Below are positions 42,995-53,827 of a stretch of 64,000 bases of DNA, piece by piece. The stretch is from Pyropia yezoensis. Its lineage: Eukaryota; Rhodophyta; Bangiophyceae; Bangiales; Bangiaceae. Every line of letters starts with the position of its first letter. Within the stretch, counting starts at the first letter, position 1. Position numbers and translations under genes: made by a program. The notes under the pieces are model-generated. The model was not told where the DNA came from and did not search any database. It saw nothing but the letters and a program-made list of their open reading frames with translations. The DNA lies in the NCBI GenBank assembly GCA_009829735.1, contig CM020618.1:2850882-2914881 (forward strand). The letters run 5' to 3'.

Positions 42995-44355
42995 TAGCCG
43001 CTGCCGGGGTATGCCTTGGTCGGTGGCTGTCTAAACTCATACGTACACATCGCTGCGGACGTGCCAACGACTCTCGGAGGGCTGGCGGGAGAACAGGGGC
43101 CTCCCCGCATGCGTGATGCGGGGGGGCGACTGGGGTGCCTGTGAATGAAGAGCGCGAGAATGGACCAAATGGACAGTGAGAGAGGGGGCGGGTGCGGGGG
43201 CGGAGAGATGGGCGTAGCCCAGGTGGCAAGACGGTGACGGGAGGCGACTGCTCGAAACCTACCCGAGGCCAACATGTGTTCAGAAAGTCGATACTATATT
43301 TATACTTCGTGTCATTTTTCACGGTTGTCAAGGTCATGAGGTGAAAGTGTTATCCGAAGGATTCTATAGGCTAGCGGCCGACGACCTTGCTGCGCTGGGG
43401 GCCGTCCGTTAACAGGTGCGGCTAGGATAGGTCGAGAGCTCGGCACAAGGTCCCCACGTTAACAGAGAGGTCAAATTCTATTGGCCGGCTGAATTGAGAA
43501 TCTCGTGTGTGCATGGCACCTGCGCCCGCACCCCTGTCATCGCGAGGTCAAGCAGGGGACACGTGGTCAACTGTTTCTATGGTCTGCGACCTCGGCTGCC
43601 AGATCTCATTGGCTCGAGACACACGTCAATGGGGACAAGCAGTCCACGCCCAAGAGTCAACCCATCAGGCCCTATCTTGACGGCTGTCGGAAAAGTGCAC
43701 ATGTCTGCCGAGACACAAGGTTAACTCCGTGTTTTCGTGTCCGTGCACCGGGACCGTCTTGACGGCCAGGCACAAAGCACACGCACGTGTTCATGCCTTG
43801 TGCGTTCCTGGGAAATTGTACAACCCATGGTAGGCTACATCCAATGCAAGGGCACGCCGTCCGTTGGCTTGATATGTTTGGTGACATCTTCGCTGGAAGC
43901 TGTGAGCCACTCATTTGCTGTCTTGGGCGGAGGTCGGGTGCTCAAGGCGTGCTTCAGAGTCGGCGGAAAAACACAGTGCTCTTCCGACCACTCTCCATGC
44001 GTGTCTGAGTGTGTCTGCAACTATATTTAATTCGTATGTGTCCGAGTAATTTTGTTGTGCCCCACAACGTGCTTCCGGAATGTGCTGCCGGCGCGCTTGT
44101 GGTTCTGACCAATGGGAGGGCTGCCAGCCTGTGCTTTGTGTCTGAGACTCATTCGGGCGCTGCCGTCAAGACGGGGCCTCAAGACGGGGCCTCAAGACGG
44201 GGCCTCACTGCGCTCTGAGACGCAGAGTGAGTCTACCTTCCGCCCTACAGCCGCGTCTAGTCCTCTTGCGCCTGCTGCTGGCCAGCCAGCTATTGGTGTG
44301 CTACAGTTGAACGGCGCGGTTGCAGTGGGCGGTAGCTCTACTTCTTTGCTTGTCA
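42995..44355. promoter_or_regulatory. Intergenic region upstream of the PLGG1-like gene
   Basis: No gene was seen. CCAAT occurs near 44110, and ATTGG (a reversed CCAAT box) near 44292. A 13-bp unit (TCAAGACGGGGCC) is repeated exactly three times at 44166-44204, about 150 bp before the start codon. Promoter function is inferred from position. Confidence 0.45.
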
Positions 44356-45972
44356 ATGGCGTCGGCGATGGCGGCCTTTACGCCGGCTATTGGTGGTGTT
44401 CGCCTGCGCCCCCCCTGCCAGGTGCTGCTGCAGCCGCCTCAGCACGCGCAATGTCAGCGTGCGTCCGTGTTGCAGCGGTCCGCCTGGATGCCGCTGGTAG
44501 CATCCGCCGCCTTGGCGCGGCGGGCTGGCCGGCCGTATGCCCCCTCCCCTGGTGCAACTGCCCGGCCCTGCCGAGTAGTGGTCAGCAGCGCTACCGGCCC
44601 GGCAGAGGCCGCCAACGGCAGGGTCGCGCCCCCCGTGCTCGGCGACCGCCTCGTCGCCCTCGGCGCCACCACCGCCCGCGTCGTTGCAGGCATTGCCGCC
44701 CTGTCGGCAACGGAAAAGGCGGCGGGTGCCGCCCTGTCCGCGGCTGGGATTGCATTTCCCGCCGCGTTGGGTGGCATGCTTGCGCTTTTAGCGGGGCTCT
44801 CTGCCGCCCGTGCCCTCTCCCGCAACGACGTGGCGGTGGACGCGGCGGTGCAGGCGCCGCTTGCGCCCGCTGCCGGGGCCCTCAGCCGCTGGCTGGCCGT
44901 CTTTTTCGTGCCCAACCTTGTGATGCTACCCCTGGCACCGTCCTTACCCGCCGCCGACGTGATGCGGCTGGCGCTGATTGTCGTCGCTGGCTGGGCCGCG
45001 TCCCTTTTTTCGTCCGCCGCCCTGGCCGCGGGGCTGCGGTCCCTGCGGCCGCGGTCCGCAGCAGCGGTGGCCCCTCCAGCGGCTACTCCTGCGGCAAAGG
45101 CGGCCGCCCCCCCTCCGCCGAGTGACACACTGGTGGCGTCTCTTGGCGCTGCGACAGCTCTGTCTTTGGCCGTTGCTGTGGGCAGCGGTGCGGTAGGCCT
45201 TCCAGTCGCTGCCGCATACGGCGCTGCCAAGGCCTACTCCATTGCCCTTACCCTGTGGACGTTTTGCCTTGGCCAGCGCCTTCCTGCGCGCGTGCGTGCA
45301 ATTGCCCACCCGCTGGTCACCTGCACGGCCGGCACGCTCGCGGGCCTCGCTGTTCTTGCTGCTCTCGCGGGCATTCCGCTCACGCAGGCCCTCACCGGCT
45401 ACTGCGCTCGCGGCCTGAGCGTTGCGTCTGGCGCCGGCGGCGGCGACGCACTCTTCGGCCTTCTCGGCCCCGCCGTCGTTTCGTTTGCTCTCCAGATGGA
45501 TGCCCGTCGCGGCCGCATCGCGGACCGGGCGGTGGAGGTGTTTGGCACCACGGCGGGCGCGTCGGCGGTGGCACTGTTTGGTACCGCCCTTGCGGTGCGG
45601 CTGGCGGGGTTGTCGACCGTCGCACGCGTGGCGGCACTGCCCCGCGTCGTCACGGCACCACTGGCCGTCTCCATCGCGGCCATCCTCGGCGGCAATGTAG
45701 GTATGACTGCCGGAATCGTGGCCGTGACGGGGCTCCTGGGTGCCGCCGCCGGGCGTTCCGTCCTCACAGCCGCGGGGGTCGTTGACCCAGTCGTGCGGGG
45801 GCTCGCGACGGGCTGCTCTGCCCATGGCCTGGGTACGGCCGCGCTGGTTGGGGAGGAGCCAGAGGCGTTCGCTTTTTCGGCCATTGCCATGGCGTGCGTT
45901 GGTGTCTTCTCCACTGGCCTCGTGTGCGTGCCAGCGGTGCGGGCTGCCCTCCTGGCTCTGGCGCTGGGGTGA
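44356..45972 (+). CDS. PLGG1: Plastidial glycolate/glycerate translocator (LrgA-LrgB fusion), 538 aa
   Basis: PLGG1 exchanges glycolate and glycerate across the chloroplast inner envelope in photorespiration (family knowledge). The frame is intronless. The start is the ATG at 44356 (MASAMAAF); the open frame further upstream has no ATG. Residues 1 to about 85 are Ala/Arg/Ser-rich and fit a plastid transit peptide. An LrgA/CidA-like membrane half follows (AALGGMLALLAGLSA, WLAVFFVPNLVMLPLAPSLP), then an Ala/Pro linker. The LrgB half has the diagnostic GNVGMTAGIVAVTGLLG and DPVVRGLATGCSAHGLGTAA with EPEAFAFSAIAMA near the end. About 10-12 membrane spans are expected. It converges with the p24 gene 360 bp downstream. 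The name rests on motif recall, not a search. Confidence 0.88.
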   Translation: MASAMAAFTPAIGGVRLRPPCQVLLQPPQHAQCQRASVLQRSAWMPLVASAALARRAGRPYAPSPGATARPCRVVVSSATGPAEAANGRVAPPVLGDRLVALGATTARVVAGIAALSATEKAAGAALSAAGIAFPAALGGMLALLAGLSAARALSRNDVAVDAAVQAPLAPAAGALSRWLAVFFVPNLVMLPLAPSLPAADVMRLALIVVAGWAASLFSSAALAAGLRSLRPRSAAAVAPPAATPAAKAAAPPPPSDTLVASLGAATALSLAVAVGSGAVGLPVAAAYGAAKAYSIALTLWTFCLGQRLPARVRAIAHPLVTCTAGTLAGLAVLAALAGIPLTQALTGYCARGLSVASGAGGGDALFGLLGPAVVSFALQMDARRGRIADRAVEVFGTTAGASAVALFGTALAVRLAGLSTVARVAALPRVVTAPLAVSIAAILGGNVGMTAGIVAVTGLLGAAAGRSVLTAAGVVDPVVRGLATGCSAHGLGTAALVGEEPEAFAFSAIAMACVGVFSTGLVCVPAVRAALLALALG

Positions 45973-46331
45973 GTGCGTGAACTGGGGAAGGGATCGCAGT
46001 GGCACTTCCTGCTACGTTAAGCATGGTGTTGTCTGTGATACTTCAGTCTCAGGCCAGGTGCGCTCGAGGACAGCGACCCCAACGACACGCACACTGCAGG
46101 GATAGCAGCAGTGGGGGAACTGTGGGAGAGAGGCTGTCGGCAATAGTACGCGTGACACACCGCAAGGGGAAGGGTCACCGGCGGGAGGAAAACCAGACGC
46201 TCTATGACTATGAGGGCCCGCGCACACTAAACCACGGCAAAGGCACAGCAAAGAAAGAAAGGACAAACGCACACCACTCTTCTATCCAACGCGCTGGTGC
46301 AGAGGTCAACAGCACCCACCCCTGTCCCGCT
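45973..46331. other. Spacer between two convergent genes
   Basis: This 359-bp stretch holds the 3' ends of the PLGG1-like gene (plus) and the p24 gene (minus). No other feature was seen. Confidence 0.6.
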
Positions 46332-47838
46332 TTACACGATGCGCTTGAATTCAAAGAAGTTGCGAATGCGCACCACCTGTGCCACCGCCACAGCCAGCAC
46401 CAGGAGGCACTCGGTGACAGCCCAAAAGGTTACTCGCCGGCGGTTGCTGTTGGCCGTCCGCCGGTGGCGAGCTTCCCGCGCCTTGAACGACTCAAGGTCC
46501 ACCTTGGCAGCGTTCACCATCGAGTTAAGGCGTTCCACAGAGTAGACCAGGTCCGACACATGCTCTGTGGGAGGGGGAGCAAGACAATATGGCAGTAGCA
46601 AAAACCAAGGGACAAGGAGCTTAGGTGGAAGCACACAACGTTAGCAATCTGCCCCTTCAGCGAGACACGGCGCTACTATATAGACAGGTGCTGCACACTG
46701 CCACGAGCCGGCGACTCCTGGAGACCGCATGCAGCGCCGGCATAAGCCCCACAGTAAAAACATGCAGCCCCATTTCCATTTTCAGAAGAGTGGGCCACCA
46801 ACGCCAGTTCCACTCCCAATCCATCGCCCGCACAATGACGGGACGCCGTCACGCGGCCCCACTCCTTCACACTTCTGTCGCCATCGTAATGTAGCTCTCA
46901 GCGCACCTCGCATTCACCCGCGGCTGCCACTGATAGGATGCAGCGAGGGAGGACGCATCCCCCTTCCCCCTCTGGCCCGACGCCTGCCCGCCCCTTCCCA
47001 ACCGCGCCAGAGAGCAGAGCTTCTCCCAGCTCTCCTCGCATCTGCTGTTCCAACGGGCCTTCTCCCAGCCCCCCGACTGACACCCTGCGATGAACGCGTC
47101 AACGTACCTTCCTTAGCCACGTCCGACAGCCCAATGTCCGTCTCAGTGTTGATCCAAAAGGACAGCTCCGTCTCGCTGTAGGCGTTTTTGAAGCAAAAGT
47201 TGTACTCCCCATCCTCCGCCGCCACAAAGTCCACCCGCCCTTCGCTCTCGCTCACAAAAGACTGCAGCTGCTTGCCGGACGGGGCGGTCACCTCGAGGGT
47301 CACGTACGCACCATAGCCCCAGGAGACGACGTCAAAAAAAGCTAGTACCTTGTTGCCTGTCGCGGGGAGAAGGCAGACGAAGGGCATCAGAGCGTATGCA
47401 CACGGCCCCCGCAGGGCGATGGGGGATGGAAACGACACAGCCGTGCGAGAACCGAGCAGCAAAGTTAAGAGCGTGAGACTCCAAAGACAAGCTGTCGGTA
47501 CAGGCTAGCCCAGAAACCGGGTCCTCACGCAAAGCGGCTCATGCAATCGCCCGCCTCTCCCGCCTTACCCCTTGCCCGTCTGCTCTATCCCCCCGCGTCC
47601 ACCGTACGCACACAGCAATGGCGTATACGACACTGGCCGCGTCCCGCAGCGAGTCCGTCAGGGCCGTACCTTTGTGCGTGATTTCATGGAAGCAAAGCTC
47701 ATCATTGGGCTGCACTTTGAAGTTGAGCGCCGCGGCTGACGCTGCAGCCACTGCTGCTGCGACAAGGGCCAGGGCCAGGCGGAGCAACAGCCCGGTACCC
47801 CGCCGGCGCGGCCGCAGCCGCGCGCCGAGTGTCACCAT
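46332..47838 (-). CDS. p24 (emp24/gp25L/GOLD) family cargo receptor, three exons, 216 aa
   Basis: p24 proteins sort cargo into COPII and COPI vesicles between ER and Golgi. Exons: 47838-47670, 47356-47108 and 46564-46332. Introns begin GTACGG and GTACGT and end CGACAG and CCACAG. Both split a codon after its first base, and the joined length is an exact 651 nt. The signal peptide is a hydrophobic run at residues 15-37. The GOLD domain has the two conserved cysteines (NDELCFHE, EYNFCFKN) and the DVVSWGYGAYVTLEV and SEGRVDFVAAEDGEY blocks. A coiled coil follows (VERLNSMVNAAKVDLESF), then one membrane helix (VTECLLVLAVAVAQVV) and the short cytosolic tail FFEFKRIV, with FF and a basic motif for coat binding. 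Length is typical of the family. The subfamily was not assigned. Confidence 0.92.
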
Positions 47839-48784
47839 TCAGACCGGAGCACTGCGAGGAACCAGCTTCGTTCTTGCTGACGGGTCGCCAGGGAGTCGGG
47901 TGACGCAGGGGAGGGGCCGCAGTCGCCACGAGGTGGGACGCCACCAGGTGGGCGACCAGGTGAAAGGCAGGGTTCGACAACGAGGGTGGAAGGGAAGCGT
48001 GGTCTCTGTCTCGGGGCGCCCACCCTGGTCGACTGCAGCTTCTGAATGCTGACAGCCCACATTAAGTCAGTATAATTACATGTACAACGAATTGTTGTAT
48101 TTCGCGGGTCCTGAAGTCTTGATGTTGACCTCAAGATTGGCCCCCCGTTGTCTTTGAATCGGACCCAGAAGACCGTAAAATGCACCCCAGAAAGACACGT
48201 TTGCCTCAACCTGGGAGCGCGCCCGTTTCCGCGCCGTGTCAACCCCTTCTTTTTGCGCACCCCACCACGTCTCTCCTGCGGGTGGCAACGGCGGCGCGCG
48301 CGCAACCAACCCGCTTTGCGAGGCGGCGCTGGCGCCGCCCGTGCAGACCCCAATTTGACTCCGTGGCCGGTCGCATCGACCGCGCGCACGCGCTCGTCTC
48401 CCCACCGACCCCCCTCCCACGACGACGCCTTTGGTGCCTTTTCCACCCCCGCGCGCCTCTTTTTCCGTCCCACCACCCCACTTGCCCCCACTTTTACCCG
48501 AAAAGTGCGCGAGCGGGTGGGGGATCCGTGGTCTGCCGCCCGCGCCCTTGTCCCCCTTCCCGCCTCGGTCCCCCCCGTGCCGTCCCCGGCAGACCCCCAC
48601 CGGTTTCTGGTGGCGGCTGTCGCGATTGTGAGGGGCGCCGCGGCTGCGGCCGCGGCCGGGTGCTCCTCGCCTCGCTGCCTCCCCCTTCCCTCCTCTTGCT
48701 CCCCGTGGCGTCCCGTCCCGCGTCCACCCCGCCCCGGTCCTCTTTCCTCGCCCGTGCCGCTATCCCCTGCGCCGAGGCCCCGCG
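47839..48784. promoter_or_regulatory. Divergent promoter region between p24 and the CCHC-knuckle gene
   Basis: The two genes point away from each other across 946 bp. Frames on both strands here are Arg/Pro/Ala-rich shadows without domains. A more AT-rich block at 48060-48130 is the only compositional landmark. Confidence 0.5.
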
Positions 48785-50044
48785 ATGGAGACGGTGGTTG
48801 CACACCGTAGTGGCCTGGCAGAGCCTCCCCCGCCCGATGTGACGGCTGGTGCTGGCTCTGGCGGCGCCCACCTGCACACCGTCGAGGTTGAGACAGAGGA
48901 CGAGGGCGGGGCCGACCCAGTCACCGTCAGCCCACCGGGAGCGGCGGAGCTCAAGTCCTCGCCTACAGCCAGCGACAAGGCGCTGGATGTTGCCGGCAGC
49001 AGTGGTGACGGCAACGGAACGACTGAAAGTGCTCGAAATGCCCTGGCGGTGGCTGCGGCGGCGGCAGCTGTTGCGGCCGCCACCGCCGCTGCTGATGCGG
49101 TGGTGGAGGCCGCAGACGAGATTGGTGAGCTTGACGGAACGCCCATGATTACGGGTGACGGCGGCGACAGCAAGGGCGGTACCCATGCCGGGGGGACGCC
49201 CGAAGTATTGACGGCGGGCACCACTTCCGCAACCCCCGCGCCAGTGCCTGCCCTCGCTGCTGCCCCCCCCCTCGCGCCGGCCCTTGCCCTCGCGCCGGCT
49301 GCTACGCCGGCGGCGGCGGGTACACCCGCGGCTGCCGCTACACCCGCGTCCGCCGCTACGCCTGCGTCGGGCGCAGCGCCGAGCGCTTCCAGGCCGCGGT
49401 CGCGCAACTGGTCGCGGCGCGGTCAAAAGTACAAGTGCGGCACGTGCGGCGTGCCCGGCCACAACTCTAAGACGTGCACGGCGGGGCCGTCCTCGGCGGG
49501 CGGGGCTCGCGCCGGGGGAGCGACGGGGGCGGCGGTCGCTGCTGGGGCGACACCCTTGTCAGCCCCGACGGCCGACGCGAATGGTGGCAAGCTGCTGACG
49601 GTGGCGCCACCGCCGCCAGGCGGGGAGAATGATGATGATGCGGCCGCGGCGGCCGCCGCGTCGGCAGCGGCCGCGGCGGTGGTGGCTGGCAGCGGCGGCA
49701 CCCACCGGGTGGTGGCCAACCTGTCGGCGGAAATGGACGCGGCGGTCACGGCGGTGGGCGAAGCGGCGGTCGCGGCGGCCGACGAGGCGGACTTTGGGGG
49801 CCTCTCCTTTGCGCGCGTCGTCTCGGCGGCCAAGGCACGGGTGGTGTCGGCCGAAGCGGCGGTCGCGGCGGCGGGACCGAGTGTGGGCGAGTTTGGCGCT
49901 GCCACCGCCGCGCTCGAGGTGGCGGTCACCGCGCTTGAAACGATTGCGTCGTGCGCACGCCGGTGTTGGGCGCTACAGGGGAGGGGGGGGCGGGAGGGGG
50001 AGGAGGAGGAAGGGCCTCCGTCTGCCAAACGGGCTCGCACGTGA
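48785..50044 (+). CDS. Ala-rich nuclear protein with a single CCHC zinc knuckle, 419 aa
   Basis: The start is the ATG at 48785 (METVVAHRSG). The protein is mostly low-complexity Ala/Gly/Thr/Pro. At about residues 206-235 lies SRNWSRRGQKYKCGTCGVPG followed by HNSKTC, a C-X2-C-X4-H-X4-C knuckle. It resembles the GHNSRTC knuckle at the N-terminus of plant one-repeat MYB factors and knuckles of nucleic-acid-binding proteins, but no MYB repeat is present. The C-terminus is acidic, then basic (PSAKRART), a plausible nuclear signal. Long Ala runs (around residues 285-305) could be helical or disordered. The function is unknown; nucleic-acid binding is the safest guess. Confidence 0.65.
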   Translation: METVVAHRSGLAEPPPPDVTAGAGSGGAHLHTVEVETEDEGGADPVTVSPPGAAELKSSPTASDKALDVAGSSGDGNGTTESARNALAVAAAAAAVAAATAAADAVVEAADEIGELDGTPMITGDGGDSKGGTHAGGTPEVLTAGTTSATPAPVPALAAAPPLAPALALAPAATPAAAGTPAAAATPASAATPASGAAPSASRPRSRNWSRRGQKYKCGTCGVPGHNSKTCTAGPSSAGGARAGGATGAAVAAGATPLSAPTADANGGKLLTVAPPPPGGENDDDAAAAAAASAAAAAVVAGSGGTHRVVANLSAEMDAAVTAVGEAAVAAADEADFGGLSFARVVSAAKARVVSAEAAVAAAGPSVGEFGAATAALEVAVTALETIASCARRCWALQGRGGREGEEEEGPPSAKRART

Positions 50045-51093
50045 TTCGTTTTGTCTGGGGGGGTTTGTTTGACGTGGGGGGGGGGGGGGGTGAGGAGATC
50101 CTCTGTGTGCTGGCCCTTTTTCCATTCCGTTCTTTGTTGACTTGTCCGCTTTTGTTCATCTCTCGAAGTATGCTCGAAAAGGGCACACCCACAGCGTCCG
50201 TGGCTGTGCTACACACTTCCGACACTCACCATTGACGCACGCCCTGCGAGGCGCCCACGCACCCGCATGTGCGAGTTCGTCTGCAGGTGGGTCGCCCGCG
50301 CACGCCCACGGCAGGACACCCCTTCCGCGCAGTCCACCCAGGGACGCTTGGCCCGCCGGGTGTGCACGCGGTGTCGCGGGCGCAACCCCTGATGCCAGCC
50401 GCGGTCCCAGCACCGCGGGGACGGGGCGGAACTTGCCCGGAGCCAGTGCGAGCGTCCACCCACAGCACCGCAGCCGCCTGGAAAAAAAGAACAAAAACGC
50501 ACGCCACCGCCCGGCACCCCTTCTCAAAAGCCGGGGAGTCTCGCCAGATGCACGGCATCGCGGTCGGTACGGGACGGGCACCCCACACAAACGCTCCCCG
50601 CCAGTGTACCAAGCGGTACCATGCCCAGGCGCCGGAACTGCGAGTCGGCCGGGCCCGGCCACGCACGCACCATCGACCCGACATGCTGCACGCAACGCCA
50701 GCCCCATGTGCACCCCCCGTCAGAGACAGGATGGAGCACGCAGAATCCGACCGTCCGCCACAAGCATGTCCCGTCCACCAAGCAGAGGCGCCTCCATGGC
50801 ATGCGCGCGACGTCAATGCATACCGTCTCCGACGTCGGGTCTCCCCAAAAAATAACGGCTAAGATAGGGCACTCCGCACAGCCCATCGCCATGGTAATTG
50901 CCCCAGGCCCGCCGCTTCGCAAGCACCTGATTCGAACACAGCATCCGCACCCGCCCCCACATCTGCTCCCGCATCCTGTGGCCTAGCACCCCTTCCGAAC
51001 GCCCGAACTTGCATATGTCGTGCTGGTACTCGCGGCGCCGACGCTCACCCAGAACCCCTATGCAGCTGGCCAGCTGCCCTATCCTCATTCAGC
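50045..51093. other. Spacer between convergent genes
   Basis: The stretch starts with G-runs (50044-50092) and a pyrimidine-rich stretch, probably the 3' UTR of the knuckle gene. Open frames between 50156 and 50990 on both strands overlap one another and carry no domain, so none is called. Signals for 3' ends of both neighbours must lie here. Confidence 0.5.
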
Positions 51094-53097
51094 TCACCAC
51101 TTGCCGTCAAACGAGGTGAAGCCAGACAAAAGGAAGAGCGGGTAGAAGCTCTTGCTCTCAAGCTTGCTGCACCAATTCCACGCCGAAGTCATGCGTCCAT
51201 CGATACAGCTTCCCGCCGAGAAAAAAGAGTCAGCTCCGCTCCCGTCAAAAGCGTGTCGGAAGAAATCTCTCAGAATGGCCCGCTTAGCGCCATCGACGTC
51301 CCCCCAGGCGTCCGCAATGAGGTTGTTCACTCGAGCATCCTTCTGCGCGAGCGAGGAAAGTCCGCTGATTACGTTGATGACGGGCATCAAAAGTTCTTGC
51401 ACATGAGTGTACTTGATCAGGAAGGTGTACCCGTTGGGCACATTAGCATCGGCGATGTGTACCACCGACGAGCCAACCCACCCTGACCGCGTCTTGGCCT
51501 GGACGTTTCTGAGAATATTCGCCATGGCACGCTCAACGCGCGGCGCCTGCTGCACCCGGTGAAGTCCCTGCCCAGTGTTCCGCAGCGTGTAGCCGTTAGA
51601 TGCGTCCAGAAGGTCCATGTCAGCCATACACCACAGACCGAACATGTTGTGTGTGATCTCTCGCCAGAGGGTAAGTGACTGCTCCACAAACGCGTACTGC
51701 CGCGTGTGGCCATGCGATAGCCGCGCGCCACCGCGACCGGCAAGGATGGCCAGCTCATTCTTTGCCGCCGGCCCGGGACCATCAAAGTAGTGGCGCAGCA
51801 ACCCGAGCATCGTGTCGCACGCGTCGCGGCTGAACCGCAAGTAGGCATTGTTGTCACCCAACGAGTAGAGCGCACGCCGAACCTCGTCAGCAGGCAGCGA
51901 GCGGGCGGGAGAGGCGTAGCGGCGGGCCAGCCGCTCGACCGCCGCCTCTTTGGTACGGATCTCCCGCTGAATGACGGGGCGACTCTTGCCCGTCGCCACC
52001 ACTTCGGCGGTCGCCACGGGCAGGAGCGGGTCGGTCAGCAGCTCAGACGCGCCGTGGGCTGCGAGGAAGGATGCCACCGTCTCAATGGGCGCCACCACAT
52101 CCATGCCCAGCAGCCGAGCGATGGGCGGCGAAACCGCGTCCATCAGACAGTACATCAGTTTGCCATATTCGACCTTCATCAGCTGAGGATTCGACACCTT
52201 GTGACGACGTGAAATCTCAAAGCAGGAGCGAAACCAGCTCTCGTTGCCAGCGAAGTCCCGAGATTCGAGCAACTCTGCTCCGGCCTTGAAGTCGGCGGCA
52301 ACGGTCAGGCCAGTGAGGATGGCACACAGTATACGGAGCTGGGTATGCATCCGCTTCCGAGCCGCCGCCTTGTTGTACGATAGGATGTCCACCTCTGACG
52401 TATAGTCCGAGACAGAAAGGGCAGCCTCCACCAGGCGAAGAGTGGCACGCTCGTCAGCCGTAAGCCGCATGGGGATGTACTTGGCTCGGGACGCAAAAGC
52501 GGCAGGCGACGTGCCAGGTCCGGCAGCAGCAGCGCCGGTAGGGGGAGAGGGCTCCCTAGCCAGGCCCATGACTTCGTCATCGTCGCTCCCTTCGCCCGGG
52601 GTGCCCACCACAGGGGCCGGCGCGACGGGGGAAGCACCAGCGGTGCCACCGCGTGTCGACGAGGATGCGTGGCCATTGCTGCCGCTGGCGTGGCCATTGG
52701 CCAGCCCCTCGTCGTCAACGGCCATGGGCGCCTCCCCGCCCAGCCCCCCCACCACAGCCGCCCCCCGATCGCCCGTTACCTCCCCCAGCAGCACTCGCAC
52801 CGCCGAGCGCAGAGTATCCACGTCGGTTTCGGCACCCCAGTCGCGCACCGAGAGGACGGCGTCCAGAGCCGCCCGGGCGGCCCCTTCTCGCTCTGCTGCC
52901 GCCGCAATCACCTCGGCGGGCACGCCAGATAGGTCGTCTTCAACTCCTTCGGCGACGGTCTCCGCGGCTGCCGTCGCCGTCCCGTCCACGTCACCATCCA
53001 GTGCCGCGTTGAGAGCTGCCACACGCCCGCCATCGGCGGCGGGTCGGGGCCCCTCGTCGTCACTGCTGGCCGCGGAGGGGGGCGTCCCCCGCTTCAT
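51094..53097 (-). CDS. DUF2009 (UPF0652-like) conserved protein, 667 aa
   Basis: The start at 53097 (MKRGTPPSAASSDDEG) follows the typical acidic start; upstream open frame is GC-driven. Residues 1 to about 215 are acidic and Ala-rich, likely disordered. The conserved DUF2009 domain fills the rest: LRLVEAALSVSDYTSEVDIL, FEISRRHKVSNPQLMK, YGKLMYCLMDAV, SLGDNNAYLRFSRDACD, GGARLSHGHTRQYAFV, QSLTLWREITHNMFGLW, RNTGQGLHRVQQAPRV, GSSVVHIADANVPN, FDGSGADSFFSAGSCIDGRM and the final FTSFDGKW. The family is found across plants, algae and protists and is sometimes annotated as a putative kinase, but no kinase motif is visible. Its biochemical role is not established. The gene is intronless and complete. 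Confidence 0.9.
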   Translation of the reverse strand: MKRGTPPSAASSDDEGPRPAADGGRVAALNAALDGDVDGTATAAAETVAEGVEDDLSGVPAEVIAAAAEREGAARAALDAVLSVRDWGAETDVDTLRSAVRVLLGEVTGDRGAAVVGGLGGEAPMAVDDEGLANGHASGSNGHASSSTRGGTAGASPVAPAPVVGTPGEGSDDDEVMGLAREPSPPTGAAAAGPGTSPAAFASRAKYIPMRLTADERATLRLVEAALSVSDYTSEVDILSYNKAAARKRMHTQLRILCAILTGLTVAADFKAGAELLESRDFAGNESWFRSCFEISRRHKVSNPQLMKVEYGKLMYCLMDAVSPPIARLLGMDVVAPIETVASFLAAHGASELLTDPLLPVATAEVVATGKSRPVIQREIRTKEAAVERLARRYASPARSLPADEVRRALYSLGDNNAYLRFSRDACDTMLGLLRHYFDGPGPAAKNELAILAGRGGARLSHGHTRQYAFVEQSLTLWREITHNMFGLWCMADMDLLDASNGYTLRNTGQGLHRVQQAPRVERAMANILRNVQAKTRSGWVGSSVVHIADANVPNGYTFLIKYTHVQELLMPVINVISGLSSLAQKDARVNNLIADAWGDVDGAKRAILRDFFRHAFDGSGADSFFSAGSCIDGRMTSAWNWCSKLESKSFYPLFLLSGFTSFDGKW

Positions 53098-53819
53098 GAC
53101 CCCGAGGGCTGCGGCGCCAATGATGCCGTGCGGGGGGGGGGGAAGGGAAAGCGCGGGGGAGGGCGGGGAACGGCGAAGAACCGAGGGATGAGTGGTGAAG
53201 GGGAAGGCAATAGAGCCGTATTCACCCGAAGATGCACAGCGGCGAAGATGACCGCATGCGGTGAGGAGAGAGCAGCAGCCGGTGGGGTGGCGGTGACACG
53301 GGTAAGACCACTGGCGGCTTGGAATGACAAAACCCGAGTGCTTGGCGAGGGGTCGCCGACGCCGGCGGGCAAGTGCTTGTGTCCCAGCAGTGAATGACGT
53401 GCGTGGCGGCACCGGGCGAGAGGATGGGGTTGGCTTCCGCAAGGACATACAGTACATATGTGTACATATACACGCGCCAGGCAATGCGCGCCGGCGCAGA
53501 GGGCGGCGGCTGACTGGAATGCGCAATTGTGCCGACAGTGCGCTGCACCGCCGTCGAAAGCGATCGGAAGCCACAAGCTAAAAATCAATATAGCGCCCTC
53601 TTGGCAGGGAGCGAAGCGAGCACACCAGCCCGCAGCGCCTATGGGGGGGGCAGGCAAGCCGGAGACGTTTGTGTTTCACATGTGGGCCATCTTCGCTATC
53701 AGCCCTCCCTGTGCCTGGCGGGGGGCAAAGGTTAATTCTCTCGATTCCAGAAGACACAACAGGACAGGACGCTGATCGTTACTTACTGTTCCACAATTTT
53801 TTTCCAATGCAACACCCCT
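53098..53819. promoter_or_regulatory. Upstream region of the DUF2009 gene
   Basis: This 722-bp stretch lies between the DUF2009 ATG and a hAT MITE. It contains alternating ACATATGTGTACATATACAC (53453-53472) and a G-run at 53132-53140. No gene was seen. Confidence 0.45.
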
Positions 53820-53827
53820 CTGACAAG

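Noticed and set aside
44320-44355. Upstream start for the PLGG1-like gene
   Set aside because: The codon at 44320 is TTG; the first in-frame ATG is at 44356 and gives a normal transit-peptide start.
50156-50862. Several 185-237 aa ORFs on both strands
   Set aside because: They overlap each other in antisense, are His/Arg/Pro-rich and lie in the spacer of two convergent genes.
53098-53574. 159-residue N-terminal extension of the DUF2009 protein
   Set aside because: Composition is Cys/Arg/Ser-rich and unlike the family, and MKRGTPPS at 53097 is a typical acidic beginning.
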